Source of the DNA: Trogon surrucura
Lineage: Eukaryota; Chordata; Aves; Trogoniformes; Trogonidae
Reading direction: 5' to 3'
DNA length: 64,000 bases
Assembly: GCA_020746105.1 (NCBI GenBank)
Contig: CM036619.1
Span: forward strand, 69,739,635 to 69,803,634
In this document: positions 46,728 to 60,469 of the stretch, one piece after another
Numbering within the stretch: the stretch's first letter is position 1
Layout of the letters: each line of letters begins with the position of its first letter
Made by a program: the position numbers and the translations under genes
The notes under the pieces: generated by a model
What the model was told of the DNA's origin: nothing
Seen by the model: the letters and a program-made list of their open reading frames with translations, nothing else
The model's database searches: none

Positions 46728-47080
46728 TCATAGAATCACAGAATTGTCAGGGTTGGAAGTGACCTCAAAGATCATCTATTTTTAACACCCCTTCCATGGG
46801 CAGGGACATCTCCCACTAGATCAGGTTGCTCAGAGCAACCTGATCTAGTGTGATGGGGCTTCCACCACCTCTCTGGGCAGCCTGTTCCACTGTCTCACCA
46901 CCGTCATGGTGAAGAATTTCTTCCTAATGTCCAATCTGAATAGACCCATCTGTGTCTTTAATTCATTCCCTGTAGTCCTATCACTACCCAACATCTTAAA
47001 AAGTCCCTCACCAGCTTTCTTGTAGGCCCCCTTAAGATGCCTGAAGGTCACAATAAAGTCTCCTCAGAACCCTCTTTTCT
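46728..47080 (-). mobile_element. CR1 LINE 3' fragment, different subfamily, with internal inverted duplication
   Basis: Opens with TCATAGAATCACAGAATTGTCAGGGTTGGAAGTGACC and runs into ORF2. The minus-strand frame at 46845-47051 shows FRLDIRKKFFTMTVV, then QWNRLPREVVEAP, diagnostic for CR1. The expected single cactagatcaggttgctcagag stretch is followed by its own reverse complement (46833-46850), which breaks the homology to the family. 5'-truncated. Confidence 0.94.
46814..46850. repeat. Perfect 18-bp inverted repeat with 1-base spacer, inside CR1
   Basis: CACTAGATCAGGTTGCTC, then A, then GAGCAACCTGATCTAGTG. The left arm belongs to the CR1 consensus. The right arm replaces the expected CR1 sequence. 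Confidence 0.95.
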
Positions 47081-50000
47081 CCCATGATACATTTTTATAT
47101 GCCTGACATTTTTTTTTTTTTTTTGGATTGTGCTTCCCTTAAAGAGGAAGCTAAATAGCTACTGTCCAAAACACAGATCCTGAAAGTGTGACATCTGGCA
47201 CATTTTAAACTTACATTTATTGTCAGAAAAAAAGGCTACGAGGTGCTTAGGAGTTGTGGGAAGGGCTCTCCTCATACTCCTTGTGAAATGACATCACTGC
47301 AGAAAATAACTCCAGATTTGCAGGCCCCCAAAAAAGCAGTTTTAATATACACAGCAACTGCACAGGTCTGGAGGCAGTTTAATACACAAGCCATCAGCCT
47401 CCTGTACCATATGATTATATAGCAAAATCTCAATTTGTCTGAGAACTTGAAGATACGTTTAACATAACCTGAAGAATCAAAGTAAGAGGAAACAATTGGG
47501 AGCAATTAAAAAGCAAAAGATGATCGTTGCTTCCTGGTGTCCCCCTACCCCACTGAGAAATGGAACTGGGTTCAGGAAGAAAAGAAAGAAGCCTCCACAC
47601 AACCTAGAGAGAGTGTGCATGTGCAAGCCCCGCTGGCATCTTACTTTCCGCAGTGGGGAATGTGGTCTGGGCATGAGAACTGCAATTGACCTACTTAGAA
47701 GGCTCAAGAGATATTTCTCGTACATCCCAGTTTAAGGAGAGCATGAAAATAAGGAAATATCTTGAAGGAAAGTGTTCTCTTAATGTTCTTTTTGTCCTGA
47801 TACGAATGCATGAAAAAATTCTTTTACACATTGATTTGTCTAGACAAAAATGAGAGCATAAAAATAATTTTCCTTCTCAGTTTTACCCTTATTTCCTTTC
47901 TCCAAATCAGCATGTCATTATTTAAATTTTGAAATGGATGGGTTTCAGTTTCAGTTGGTGAGTATTTTGCCAGTGGTTTCCATGGGATCATAATCAGGCC
48001 ATTTTTCAAAGAATACCTCAGAAATCCTTTCTGAAAGACTGCCAAGGATGACGGTGGCAATGAAATGGAATCGAGGAAATACCTCCCTCCAACATTCTTT
48101 CTTTGATTTATATGACTCCTATGGAATGTCAAAAATCAAACAATCAAAAAAAAAATCATACTTGGGATCTCATGTAATACTTTCCTCCACGTATTTTATT
48201 GTGAAACAGGATTAAAACAGCTGCTAGAAAATGGAACAAAGCTGAATAACTGACACTTTAGCTATGTCCTCATGATGGGACATGTGCTACGTCAAAGGCT
48301 GAGGAGAAATCTAAAGCTTTGTCTTCTGTCATGGTATCTATTGATATTTGATATGATACTGATTTTGATATCTATTTGATATTGGTATTTGACATGATAT
48401 CTATTAATGTTGATATTTGGTATCTATTGATATTGTTAGTATTGATAACTTGATATTCTGAGTGGATGCTATTGTCCTCAATCTGCAGGTGCTCAGCTAA
48501 CTGATATGTTAATATTTTTGCCAAGGAGAAAATTATTGATAAGGTAGGACAGTGCCCAGGGAATGAGCTGAAAGGGAACACCTCCAGGGCAGGAGAAGTA
48601 GCCATGAAATCAGTAAAGGACGGAGTGCTTGGGAATCCTTTGTTGGCAGGGTTCTCATTCTTTCTCATGAACAGGAAAAATATGCAGCCGGCCCCTTACA
48701 GAATGTGTATAAAAACAATGTTTTTCTTCTGGTCTGGTCAGGTTACAGGACACAAACACGAGTGACAGTGATGTCATGTGAGTCAGCCCTGATGACATCA
48801 GTTGTTGATCGCCATGTGAACAGAATGCTTTGGTTTCTAGGCTTCATGACACCAGGTCACCCTCTTTCTGAACATACCATCATCTTCTCACCCACCTCAT
48901 GACACAAACGGCTGACGGCATATTAAGCAGAGGAGGTAGAAGCTGGGAGCTGCTGCTGTCGCTGCGACTAAAAGTGACAGATAACTTTTAGTCCAACGTC
49001 ACATCTGTGATCAAGTATAGGCTACATTTTTTTTTTTATTTGTATTTGTCACAAAGTCTGGTGTACACAATTTAATTCTTTGGCTACAGCCTTCACAGAG
49101 AAACAAATGTCAACCTGCTCACTTAAAGGAGCAATTTCATAGTCTTACAGGTAAAAGTAAACCAGATCTGAAATAACCTGGACAGGTTTGGCTGCCACAG
49201 ATTTGGCCCACACTAGCTGAAATAAAAACCAACTAAAATAGTAAGGTATCCACATTGATTTTACTGCTGAATTACAGTGGGAAAGTCCCACCATGACAGA
49301 AGACTCACCAGATAAAAAGGAGCAGGGGACGGGAGGTTTTTGTGACAGGAACTGAAGCTTTTTATTAAATCCATGTGCTGACCCAGTACTGATTTCTGCC
49401 TTCATTTACACCAGATTTAGTCAACCATAACCCAGATTAATGTCACTAGAGCTCCTCTGTATTTACAATACCATACCAAACAGCAGAATGGACTCTTTTG
49501 CATGAAGCTGACCTAGGCAAACCCACTGCTGACACGGTTCCTTCACCTAAAGCTGGGAGTTTGCAACAGTCACAAAGTGTGTGAAGGACTCTTGTGCTAT
49601 GTAGCTGGTTTAGATTAAAGATTTTAGTCACAAAAATGGAATGCTTTACTGAAGCAGGCCAGTTCCAGTTACGTTGCTTCTCTATTAAACGGAAGCAAAT
49701 GGAATCAACAAATGTGGAGGCCAAAAGTCAGATTCCCAAACTTATTGCCAGGTTTACCTTCAAATATTCCCACTAAGCCCCTCTTCTCTGACAGTAATGC
49801 ATTAGAGAAAAACATCAAGAGCTTCCTCCTCATCTTTCCATCTGGAGGCATGCAAAACTCTTGTTGATTGACAGACCTACGAAGGAAGGAGAACATGTGC
49901 TCTCATCTGCTGCCACACAACCTAGTCAGTAAAAAGTCTTCGGATACAACTATGCTCTTGCTATGCACAAATCTTTGCTGCTGTTCTTCCTTTACCTGAA

Positions 50001-52630
50001 TTTTTCTTTTCTAGGAGAACTGATAAAAGAGAAAGAAAAATTAGGTAAGAAGAAATGTCCTTCACTTGAACCAGGAGTCACAGATTCAAGCTCATGTCTA
50101 TCAGTGTGGACAGGAAGCACTGTCAGTACTGGGTTGAATTCTGCAGTTGTGAGCAACTGTGTAATATAAAGGTTTTCCTGGAAACATCCACACCACCTCT
50201 ATTCTACACATTTAATGAAATAAAAAGCCAAGATCCTAAAATAAGACATTTTAATTAAAATGAAGGACCTAAAGAACTCACACTGTAATGCGTGCCAAAA
50301 AAAACCCCCAAAACCCAAGAGCTGGTGTCAATTTTGCAAGTTGACTGAAGAGTAAGAAACTTATGACAAATGCTCAGGTCATTCTGAGAAATGAGCCTCG
50401 TTCCACAGTAAAAGTGAAACAAAAGGACATCACCTCTGATCTCAAAATATGCATAAACAAGATACACAAACCGAGCTTGAATTTTCCCCTAATACTCAAT
50501 GTCCCATCTTTTCCTGTTGTGAATCTCTGTTGCAAAGGAGAAAAGGTGAAAAGCAAGCACAACCAAGACAGACACTGAGTTATACATCAAGAGAATAGAA
50601 TTTCCTGCTTGCTGAAAGTGACTGAGAGAAGTCTGGGAGAATGGGATTGCACACGTTTAGTATGAGTAGGATGAAAACCATGGTAAACAAATAATGCTGC
50701 AGTCTCTTGAAACACGGCTATCGCTGCTTCCTGCAAACACCAAATTCCTACTTTTGGGAAGGCTTTAATTAGCTATGCATAGGCAATTCCCATGCCATCC
50801 TTCTCCAATTAATAACAACCAAACAAGTAGGCTTGACATAGCATATGCACAGCAGTACCACAGAACTAATTTATAGCTGTCCCTGAATCAAAACTGTAGT
50901 TCTTTCATCCTGAAGAGCATCACTAGGACAACTATATCACTAAAAGTGCCCAGTTTTTAATCCAGGCAAACTGTATTTTAATGTCAGTCTGGAAACCTGT
51001 CTCACAACGCATGGGGAAGTCAGTTTATTCGCCAACTGTCCTCCCCAATCAGCCTCCCATCAGGATTGTTTGGGATGGATTTGAGCATGGTCCTCTGCCT
51101 TTAAGAGTTGATCTCCCAGCTGATGTCAGCTAAATCAATATTCCGACTCTTTACAAAAAAATGCCCCAAGCTCTTCACAACCTATCTTCAGGCTCGGACT
51201 TTGAAGACTGAAGAGGCTTGGTATTTCTGGGTGTGAGGGACCTGGCGGGGGACACAATGTAGTGTTGACTTTTTGAAGTCTTCTGAGTGCTGCTCCCAGG
51301 ACTGCTAGAGAAAGGATGCAGTCCATTCTTGATTCACTGTGAGCAACTGCTGACATCCTTCTCCCTAATCCCAGCGGAAGAGCTGACAGTGACAGAGCAA
51401 ATCATGGGCATTCTGTTTTGCGATGCATCATTTACAGGAGAGTGGCGAAAGGCAATGTTCTGTTCACTAAGAGTGTGTTCCCAAATTTGATAGAAAGTCA
51501 GCTGAGCACAGGATGAGATTCTGCAGACCAAGAAATAACAGCAGCTTGTTGTTTCCCAGTGAGTGGCTGCTGTGTGAGGCTGTGTTTATGGGAGAGCCAC
51601 AGAGGTACAGAGGAAGATGGATTCCTACAAAGACAGCTGCAGAGGTTCCCGTTTTGGGCATCCCTCATTTCAGATGCTGTGTCCCTGGGGCTGCTGGGAC
51701 TCTAGATGGCTGGGAGAATGTGACTATGAGACATTGATTGCTGCTGTCACAGAGGTAGCTGACTGCTAGACAGATAGCTCTACAAATAGGACAACGTTAA
51801 GAAAGGGATGTAAGGAAGTGTTTTATTTTCATTCCATTCCTTTTAACTACTATAAATTCTTCAGACACTGAGACGTAAAGAGACAAGGTTCTCAGCCTTC
51901 TTAATCCTGATTAATGCTCTGCCAGAAGGAAGTAATATATTAATTGTGATCTGGAAAAGGGTAAGTCCCTGACTTTGCATATGTTACCAGAACTTAGTCA
52001 GATAATTCTGTCTTAAAGGCAGGCTTTGGCACAGCTCTCACCAGTGAGATTTCCTAACTAAAGAAGGATGTGTGGCCATGATTACTGCAATCAGCTTCAA
52101 ATAAAGGAAGTTCTGCTCCAGTCTCTTCAAAGCTGGAGCAGAGAGCGAATCCACTCCACATGTAAGTTCAAGTGTGGGATAAAAATGGAAGATACATTAG
52201 TGTAGGATACCGCATGACACCAAATCTTTCTGTGGAAACCGTAAGCCCGTTAGAGCCATAATTTAAGAAATAGAGACTGAATATGGTCAGTGACTGCACT
52301 CTGCACTGAGACAATATATGCTCTTAATCAGTAACACATTTTCTAACAGAGTTAGCAATGACAGGCTGCCACATGTTTTAGGGGGTTGGATTAAAGGCTA
52401 GGAAATTCTCTGAGAAAAGGAGTTAATCGCTTTTGAACATTTTGCTACCTTCATTTCATAACTATATCTGCAGCACATTTCACTATGCTGCTAATGCACT
52501 GTAAAGTGGTTAAGCAGGTCCTTAATCCTTCTAGACCTGGGCCTTAGCACTGGAATAAATAATACTGTGGAAAAATCTTTGTTCAGACTAGACTAAGGGC
52601 ATTCTTTCCCCCCTTTCTATTTCTGCAATG
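47081..52630. other. Intergenic desert
   Basis: A 16-base T run near 47109 and the degenerate array at 48333 are the only recognisable items. No gene found. Confidence 0.5.
48333..48456 (+). repeat. Degenerate tandem repeat of a GATATCTATTGATATT-like unit
   Basis: Reiterated GATATCTATT, TATTTGATAT and TATTGATA words with substitutions and small indels over about 120 bases. No ORF or hairpin is maintained. An old minisatellite-like array. Confidence 0.8.
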
Positions 52631-52712
52631 TCATAGAATCAAAGAACAGTTTCAGTTGGAAGAGACCTTCAAGATCATCGAGTCCAACCTTTGTCCTAGC
52701 CCTATCAACACC
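52631..52712 (-). mobile_element. Short CR1 LINE 3' end
   Basis: TCATAGAATCAAAGAACAGTTTCAGTTGGAAGAGACCTTCAAGATCATCGAGTCCAACC is the classical CR1 tail (reverse complement), followed by tgtcctagccctatcaacacctgaag. About 80 bases survive. Confidence 0.9.
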
Positions 52713-55700
52713 TGAAGCTTCTGATTCCAGAAACTGGCAATTATGTAAAACATGTCTATAAAAAGTTTGCTTAAAAAGCCGAGAAGTTCAGTATTTCATT
52801 TCTCTTGAATGCTGAATTCTCCTGTCTGTTGTTCCTGCCCACCAGATCTTGGCCCTGCTCTTTTGAAGGGCATAAGAAGTAAGGATCACAGGAGCTGCTC
52901 TCTCTCAAACTGTGGCCCATCATACATGTAATCTGCTTTGAACAGAATGAGAACGGAACCAACCTAACACATGCATGCACAAATGCCAGTCATGATCTAT
53001 AATGTTTAGTGCAGTTTGCCAATATTAAGACTACAGGCTAGGAAAGAGGTGAGGTAGTGATTCAGGATGGAATTATTGTGCACTGGGAAGGCTCATGATA
53101 AATCATGTATAGCACTTTATATCACTTCAAGTACTTTATGCAATAGCAATTTCTTGATTAACACAGCTATTTATATTGGGTTTATGAGCAAAAAACCCAC
53201 TTGCATAATCTCAGTTATTTGCATGTACATACCTCTATAATTAGAAATATAAGGTTTTCTGCTGGACATACTAAAGCTTCAGGTATTTTTTACTCAGTCT
53301 TTTAATATAAATATTTGAACTTTGTCCCTAAAACATACATGTCAGTAAAAACTAAATGAGTATCAACTAGTTAAGCTGCTCATTTTAGCTGTGATAAAAT
53401 TCAGTACATTTCATTTATTTTTAATAAATTTAAGTATGGCATAAGATAAAAACTATCTGTATACTTTAATACATATCGACAGACACATACATTTACAAAG
53501 CTTGCTTAAGTAGACTTCTCATTTTCTTTCAAAATCCCAAAAGGATTCAAATGACATATGGCAAGAATTATTTTAAGGTAATCATATAAGAAAAACTAAG
53601 CAGACAGAAATACATGGTTGTCGACTGTAAGAGCAAACGTACCCAGTGTGTCTGTTGTGAACACCCAGTCCACTCTGAAATGGGGTTTTATTCTTTTAAC
53701 CTGCTATTTTTCATTTTGTACAAGATGTTTGCTCTTCATATTAAATTAAATGTGAAGTATGTGCACATTGAGTGATAAGATTATCGGTTTTGAAACACGG
53801 TAAGAGTAAAAATTCCTATTTTCAAGCTTAGGATCAGGTATTTTAAAATAACTATCAGCAGATCCCAAAGTTATAACTGGAATACAATTTGTATTCAGTT
53901 ACAACCGTCCCACCTAAGGGAAAGACACCAACTACTTCAACTGAAAGTTGAGGCTTTCACTTTTCACAACTGATGAACCTGCCTGCTTTCTTAGAACTTT
54001 TTGAGGATGTAAACCAATAAACAAGCTTATGGGCTTTTATGCAGCCATCTTGAGTCACTTTTCATTTGTTACTGCTCATGTTTTAATAATTAACACAATT
54101 CAGACATACTGATGTTTTCAATGCTTCTAGGAAAGAGAATACACTAAAAAAATTTCAGATAGCTTAATTATAATTCAAATAATCAAGGAATCGTTAAAAA
54201 AAGTGTAAAATTTTCACTGAAAAACAATTTTACAGTAGTACCAGCAGTTCCACTATTAAGACTTAAGGGATTGATAATGTAACACTGTGACCAAAATCTT
54301 AAAGATTATTTACACTTTAGACATTTTCATGTATGTAAGTGTTTCATAGTTAGTCTGTTGGTCACAAGTTTGATTTTCAACACTGGGCACTCAATAACTG
54401 CCTGCAGTGTTACTGGGAGTTTTGCTGAGCCCTACAAAACAACAGCCCTTTATGGCACAGCCATTGGTAGTCAGACTACCATTTCGATTCTACAGAACAA
54501 TAAACCTCATTAAAAGATTTCTTTGAATCCTGGCCCATGAAGCACAACTTGATAAGCTGCAGTACAGCAGCTTGGGAATCCAAGGAATGTGAACATCCAG
54601 AGAAATTTGGCTTTACAGAAATTAGTTGGATCCTTACATAGTGTTGACTTTCAATTACATATGTTGTTGGTGTTTGACAGTTACACACTGTACATAATTA
54701 ATTTAGTTCTTTTCCCCATAATGTACTTGACCTGATGGTAATTTTCCCAAATTAGATAATTTTTCCTAATTATTCATCATATAATTTATGTGAACAAATG
54801 TCAGACTATGGTTTGTCTGCAGATGCAGAGCTGCATCTTCTGCCATGTATGACTGATCATGTAAATGAATCCCCCCACTCCTTCTCTGGCTACCCTTAGC
54901 TTCATAAATATGAGCATAGCCAAAAAGATATTTCTAAGACTTTGAAATTTTAAGGGAAAGCAGAGAGTACTTTAAGCAGAAAAAGGCAGCAGGCACAGGG
55001 AAATTTAGGACAGCTTATACTTTTTCCTGTCATTTGTGAAACTTTTCTTTTTCAAAGAATTCTGTTGGATTAAATTCATAGACAGCAGATTAACAAATAG
55101 TTTGGTTTCTTTCAGATGCATTGAAGTCAATGGAAGTACATGATTACAAGCATTTAAAAAATCTCAGGCTGCTTTGCAGTAACTAAAATAGCAACGTAAG
55201 TGTCTCATCCTAAGCCAAGGGAAGTACGTGGCTTACTGCCTGATCTGAGATTCTTATTTTTAAAACTTCAGCTTCTTCATTGTGCCCTCCAGAAAACTTG
55301 TTCTTGCATAATGAGAAGAGCAGGAAACTGAAATGCAGATGAGTAAAAAAATAAGATGTTTCACTTAATGGATTTGAACATCCTCTATAGCCAGTGGAAA
55401 GAGATGCTTTCTATGGCAGGTCGTTTGACCGCTAATATCCGTGATGGGTTAGAGGAAACCCCCTCAGGGTCTTGCTATGAATTTAGGCAAGTACTTTTCA
55501 GGATTTTCCTCTTCACTAGCTATTCACTAGCTGTTACTTCATTCAAACACATTGGTCATGGGCTCAGACCTAGCAGAATGCAGGTGTGTTTATTTGATTC
55601 TTTTTAATAACATCCTGAAGGAAATCCCAAGAGCTGACCTGTGCAGGAACAGGAGACCTTGCCAACACTTGTTGACACTGAAGCTTTGTCTGAGCTGACG

Positions 55701-56410
55701 AACAGGCTTGTGCTTTCACTCCCACAGTCCCAGGTCCTTGACTAGCCACAGCAGTGGATTGCTCCAACAGATCTTGGCTCCATCATTGCTTGTTCAGGTT
55801 TCCTTCAAGTACAGAGCAGGGTGCACAGAAGAAACGGTGATTATGGAGGATTCGTCTTAGCATTCAGGCAAGAGCAGCTAGTGTGGTTCCCTAACCTGGG
55901 GATCAGGACACAGCACCCATGGGTAACTCAACCTGGCTGGAGCTTCCTCCCGGCAGTTCCAGCAGCACTGTCAAACTTCCCTTAATTCAAACACAGAGCT
56001 ATAAGCTTTGGTTTGGACAAAATATCTGAGTATGGAGTAATCTAGGCACACAGTGGTCTCTTCTCTCTCTCCCTGAACGGCACTCTCTGTTGAGTTGGTT
56101 TGTGTCTTCTGGTCTGCACTAAAGCAATAGTTAAGAATGAACAGCATTAACCTTTGTAAGTAAAGCTGGGAGCTAAATATCCCTCCACCCCCCATTGAAA
56201 TAATGGAGACATAGCTAGCATGCCTTCCCATCCTGCAAGGCTTGTTATCAGTATCATGAAAACCTAACTGGCATGCTGCTACTTCTTCCTTTTCCTAGTA
56301 GCTAGCAACTGCGGTGGCTGCTCAGGCTGTGAGATATAGTCTTCGCTTTGATACAGCACAAAAAGCTTCTAAGTGGAGCACACTACAGAATCAGGAAAGG
56401 TGGATTTCTT

Positions 56411-56468
56411 CACTTCCAATCTTCTCTTTCTTCTTCACTCCCAATCTTCTCTTTCTTCTTCACTCCCC
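56411..56468 (+). repeat. 25-bp pyrimidine tandem repeat, 2.3 copies
   Basis: Two 25-bp units beginning CACTYCCAATCTTC (56411-56435 and 56436-56460) differing at one base, plus a partial third copy. It lies upstream of the first member of the 88-bp direct repeat pair. Confidence 0.92.
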
Positions 56469-56568
56469 CATGCCTCTTATCACTTATCCTAGTTCTGCAC
56501 TGGCACTGTTCTCAACAGCCCTGCTATACTCTCTCTCTCAGTCTCTCACCATTACTGTTCTGCGTCCT

Positions 56569-56656
56569 CTTATACCAAAAGAAACTTCCCCGTCTCAACC
56601 TCATTTCCAGCTTCTTTTTTTTCCACTCAAATTCCATTCAGTCATAGGAATAGTAG
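56569..56656 (+). repeat. Direct repeat copy 1 (about 88 bp)
   Basis: Begins at cttataccaaaagaaacttcccc and ends at ccattcagtcataggaatagtagc. It matches 57216-57303 with scattered substitutions and small indels in the T run, same orientation, about 650 bases apart. Not a recognised transposon family. Confidence 0.85.
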
Positions 56657-57215
56657 CTGTAAATAGCTTCCAAAAGCTCCAAGTGGCTTTTCACACGTGC
56701 ATTTCTTTAAATGGTCCTGCAATAAGGAAGAAAAAATATATTTTATATATATATAGCTCTGCTCACCACCTGAGAAAAAGGGGTGCTTTGAACCTGACAT
56801 GAGGAAAGATGAAGGCAAAGTAGTGATAAGTGGCAAAACCTGCTACCAGCTCCTGACAAGCCGTGTTCTCTTGTGGTACGCTTATGCCTCCTACTCCTCC
56901 AGAGTGTGTGAACAGCTGTCCACTGCTGCTTGTTGTCCACAGGCTGCATTCGTTTTGCACATACCTGTGCCCTGAGGCTTTGGGAGATTGGCTAGAACTT
57001 GTTGCAGGACCTCTGAATGTAAAGAGATCACTTCATTGACCTTTGGGATCTAGACTTGGCTCTTAAAGAGTCCTGGTGTGTTGGCTGCTTTGTACCTCCT
57101 TTTTGAAATGCAGAGTTTCCTTGTGAGATCAGTTCAAAAGGAACAGAAGTCAGTTGAATTCTGGACAGTAGTGAATAAAAGGAGACATGGTGATTTACAG
57201 CTCCCAGAAGTTTCT

Positions 57216-57303
57216 TTATACCTAAAGAAACTTCCCCGCCTCAACCATATTTCCAGCTTCACTTTTTTCCCACTCAAATGCCATTCAGTCATAACAATAG
57301 TAG
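57216..57303 (+). repeat. Direct repeat copy 2 (about 88 bp)
   Basis: Begins at ctttatacctaaagaaacttcccc and ends at ccattcagtcataacaatagtagc. The partner is at 56569-56656. The flanks outside the 88 bases do not match. Confidence 0.85.
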
Positions 57304-60300
57304 CCTCTTCTTCTAGTTGCGCAGGGGGATAGAAGTGTGTTGCCCTAACTCAGCTGTTTCTGTGGATCAAAATGCAGAGGCAAAAGGTGTGCCTGTATGA
57401 GCCAATTTAGCCCAACAAAACACCAGAAAAGCTAACTCGTAAAAAAAAAATATTTTTTTCGCTATTTTAGTGACCTGATGTGAATCAATAAAAGGATCAC
57501 GAAGTGCAAGAGCAGGCAGAGAACTGCACCTGGAAGCAGAGGCAGGGAGGAAGGAGCAGGGAAAGGAGTATAGGAAGCAGGGATGAGGTATATATTTACT
57601 TCTTTTATCTGCAATAAGACATTATGGGCTTGACTGCCTGTGAAGCTGCAGCCTAGAAGTGAAGTTATACACACATTTCAAGCTAATAGAATTGTTCACT
57701 GCTGCCAGAAGAAGAAAGTCCTCCCAGCTCCAAGGCCCCACCAGCTTTGCCAGATTCTGTCAAGCAGTTTCTTGTAACTCATCTCTCCACTCCTCCTTTC
57801 CTGTAGGTTTTCATGTGAAAGACTCATTTTCAGAAAACAGATCAGAATGAATTAAACAGCAGAGACTTTCAGAAAAGAGTTTTTGTGGAGGGAATAACCT
57901 TGTTCACCTAGGATTAATAATAATTTTGCTTTGCTTGCTTTGCAAGGAACAGGACACACGGACAGAAGATGACACCAGTAAGGGAATGTGTAGGGAAGTC
58001 AGCAGGAAGCAGGAAGCCATCACTGACAAGAGTGAAAGAAGGTACACTGGTTTTGTAATTTAAATAGAGGCGGAGACCTCCACGGTGATGACACAAGGTA
58101 GGAATCATACAGACATCATCAAGCTCCTTAGAACATATTTCTATTTGTCTTTAAACCTGGGTCTCATTTTTTGTGATTTGGATATCTATCTGTGTTTCAC
58201 TGTTTTGCAAAAGTCTTGATTGTCTAAGTCAGAAAAGCAAAGAAGCATCAAAAATATGTGTCCTGCTTCTACATGATGCAGTCCATGGCTGTGTGCTTTT
58301 TCCTGGTACCGGGCCAGACTCCCTGATGCTGCCAAGTTCCCAGGGCAGTCAGGGAGCTGGTTATAGTTTCCTGGTTATCTGAGTCAGCTGCTGCAATGTA
58401 TATATACCAGATGACAATCATCTCACAAGGGACTGTTCCCCTAGCTAAGAATAGCTGGAGCAGTGAAAAGAGGGGACTCTATGAGAGAAAAGCTGTCCCA
58501 GTGTCTGTGCTGAATGGACCAGGTTGCAGCTTGTACAGCTTTATCATAATTAATAACAAAAGTGATAGGGCCGACAGGCCTGTAATCTTGGCAGCCCTTC
58601 AGCATCTGATCAGCCTCATTCAGTATCTTTGAGTAACTCAGATCTAAAGCACTAGAGCAATCAGGTTCCTGTCAGAGGTGAAAGAGGGTGTTTCTGAGTC
58701 TGATCAGAATAAAAAGTTAGGCTCCTTAGAATAACATCAAGTAAACCCACCAACTTCCGAGTATGAAGAGCCCACCACACCCTTGGGATTGAGCTCAAAA
58801 CAAAGGCTTGCACTGTACACCCGAGAACCTTGAAAAAAACACTCCCTGAGACGCAGGAGACAGAGTTTAGGGACTTCTGCCCATGCAGGAGCTTTGCTGT
58901 CACAACTCTCACCAACACAAGGCTACACCTCCTCCCCTGCCAGCTGGGCAGAATGGTGCTCAACCAGCACTGGCCACTTCATGCTGCTGGGAGATTCCTG
59001 TTCCTCCTGCCAACAGACCTGGTTCTTTTGCTTCTTCTCTGTTTCAGTGTCAGGACTAGCTGTTAGAAGTTTTTAAGTCTGTTTCATTTAAAAACCTGCA
59101 GCAAATATGTATGCCTTTACATTCAAGAAGAAACTTCTTACTAAGGATCTCATATTTCTTCTTGATCTCTTTCCCCATGTAATTTGGCACAGTAGAACAA
59201 CATGCACCATATTCAGCACTTTGAGTCATACAAGTAAATACTTCTAAACCCCTCTATACTTTAGATAGACTTGTGGAAAACGATAAAAACGGGTAAGATC
59301 TCTCTTGAAAGCTGGAAATCTTTAGGTCTGAGTGCAGATTCAGGCCTGTGGCCATTTGTAAGCCATCAGAGGCTTGAGGCAGAAGTTATGGCCTGGGTTA
59401 TGAAACCAGTCATCCCAGAAACCTGGACTGGCCTTCTGGCATTGAAGTCTGAAAAAGTAAGTCAAAACATGTCCTTGTATATGTATTTGAAGTTGGAAAT
59501 CTGTTTTTCTTCATATATCTCAAAATGACTCATTTCTATTCAAAAGCAGTAGTAGCAGATAGTCTAGTTTTCATTTTTATGGCAGCATTATGGCTCTTTA
59601 TAAATGCATGTCTATGTATATGATATTAAATATCTTCAGTAATTTAAGCATGAGACAACATACTTTCTGTTCCTTGGAAACTGTGGTGATTCTGAGTGGT
59701 TTTAAATCCTACTCTGATCCAAAGGCAAAGGGGTCTTGTTTTCCTCTCGTTACAGTCAGCTAGACTGCTCAGTTTGTATCCACTTGCTAAAGTTAGTATT
59801 TGTGCCTAACATGACCATTGGGCTATCATATAAATACACTGTTACAGCTCTTTCTCAGAAACCCACAAAGTCTGTGGGGAACATTTGCCAACCTACTGCT
59901 TCTTCTCAAAGTGGAATTCTTGATTAGTCAATGGAATTTTCGCAATAGATCAGTGATACATGTGAATTAAAATCCCTGGCAGATGTGTAGGATGATTTTT
60001 ACTTGACTTCACTCATAATTCAGACTCCACCATTATTTTCAATAGTTCGTTATATTTTCTTTTCTTTTTTCTTTTCATGTTTTGTTTACTTTTCACAGGT
60101 TTCCAATTTTGTCATGTTGCAAGTGGAAAGTAAATATTAGGACTTCTTTGTCCTGCCTTGGAATTGCTTTGATGACTCATTAAGATGAGATCACACTCGT
60201 TTTCCTAGAAAAAAAAAGAATACCATATTTTAGTTTTGATGTTTCCAGAGTAAAAACCTCGAAGTGTCATTAATGGTTCTTCCATGCTCACGAGCAAGAA

Positions 60301-60445
60301 CTATTAACAAAATTTTGACATTTTTTGCTTTTTCTTTTGACAATTTCCCAGTTAATTGATCATTAAGGCAGAGATCACACTCACACTCTGTCCTTGTCCC
60401 TCACAGACACAGATCCCTCCATGTCACCAGCCCTCCCCTCAAGAA

Positions 60446-60469
60446 ACACACACGCACACACACACACAC
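60446..60469 (+). repeat. (CA)n microsatellite, interrupted
   Basis: ACACACAC with one G interruption (cacacgcacaca), inside a mildly GC-rich stretch. Confidence 0.9.

Noticed and set aside
56411-56468. Short direct repeats considered as a CRISPR-like array
   Set aside because: The units abut without spacers and are low-complexity, and the genome is eukaryotic.
56314-56802. 162-codon ORF with hydrophobic stretches
   Set aside because: Built from pyrimidine-rich tandem repeats (Phe/Ser/Leu codons). The two forward frames overlap and no protein similarity is recognised.
58560-58610. gggccgacaggcctgtaatcttgg, resembling a piece of amniote CR1
   Set aside because: Only about 25 bases match, without collinear flanking matches, so it is too short to call.
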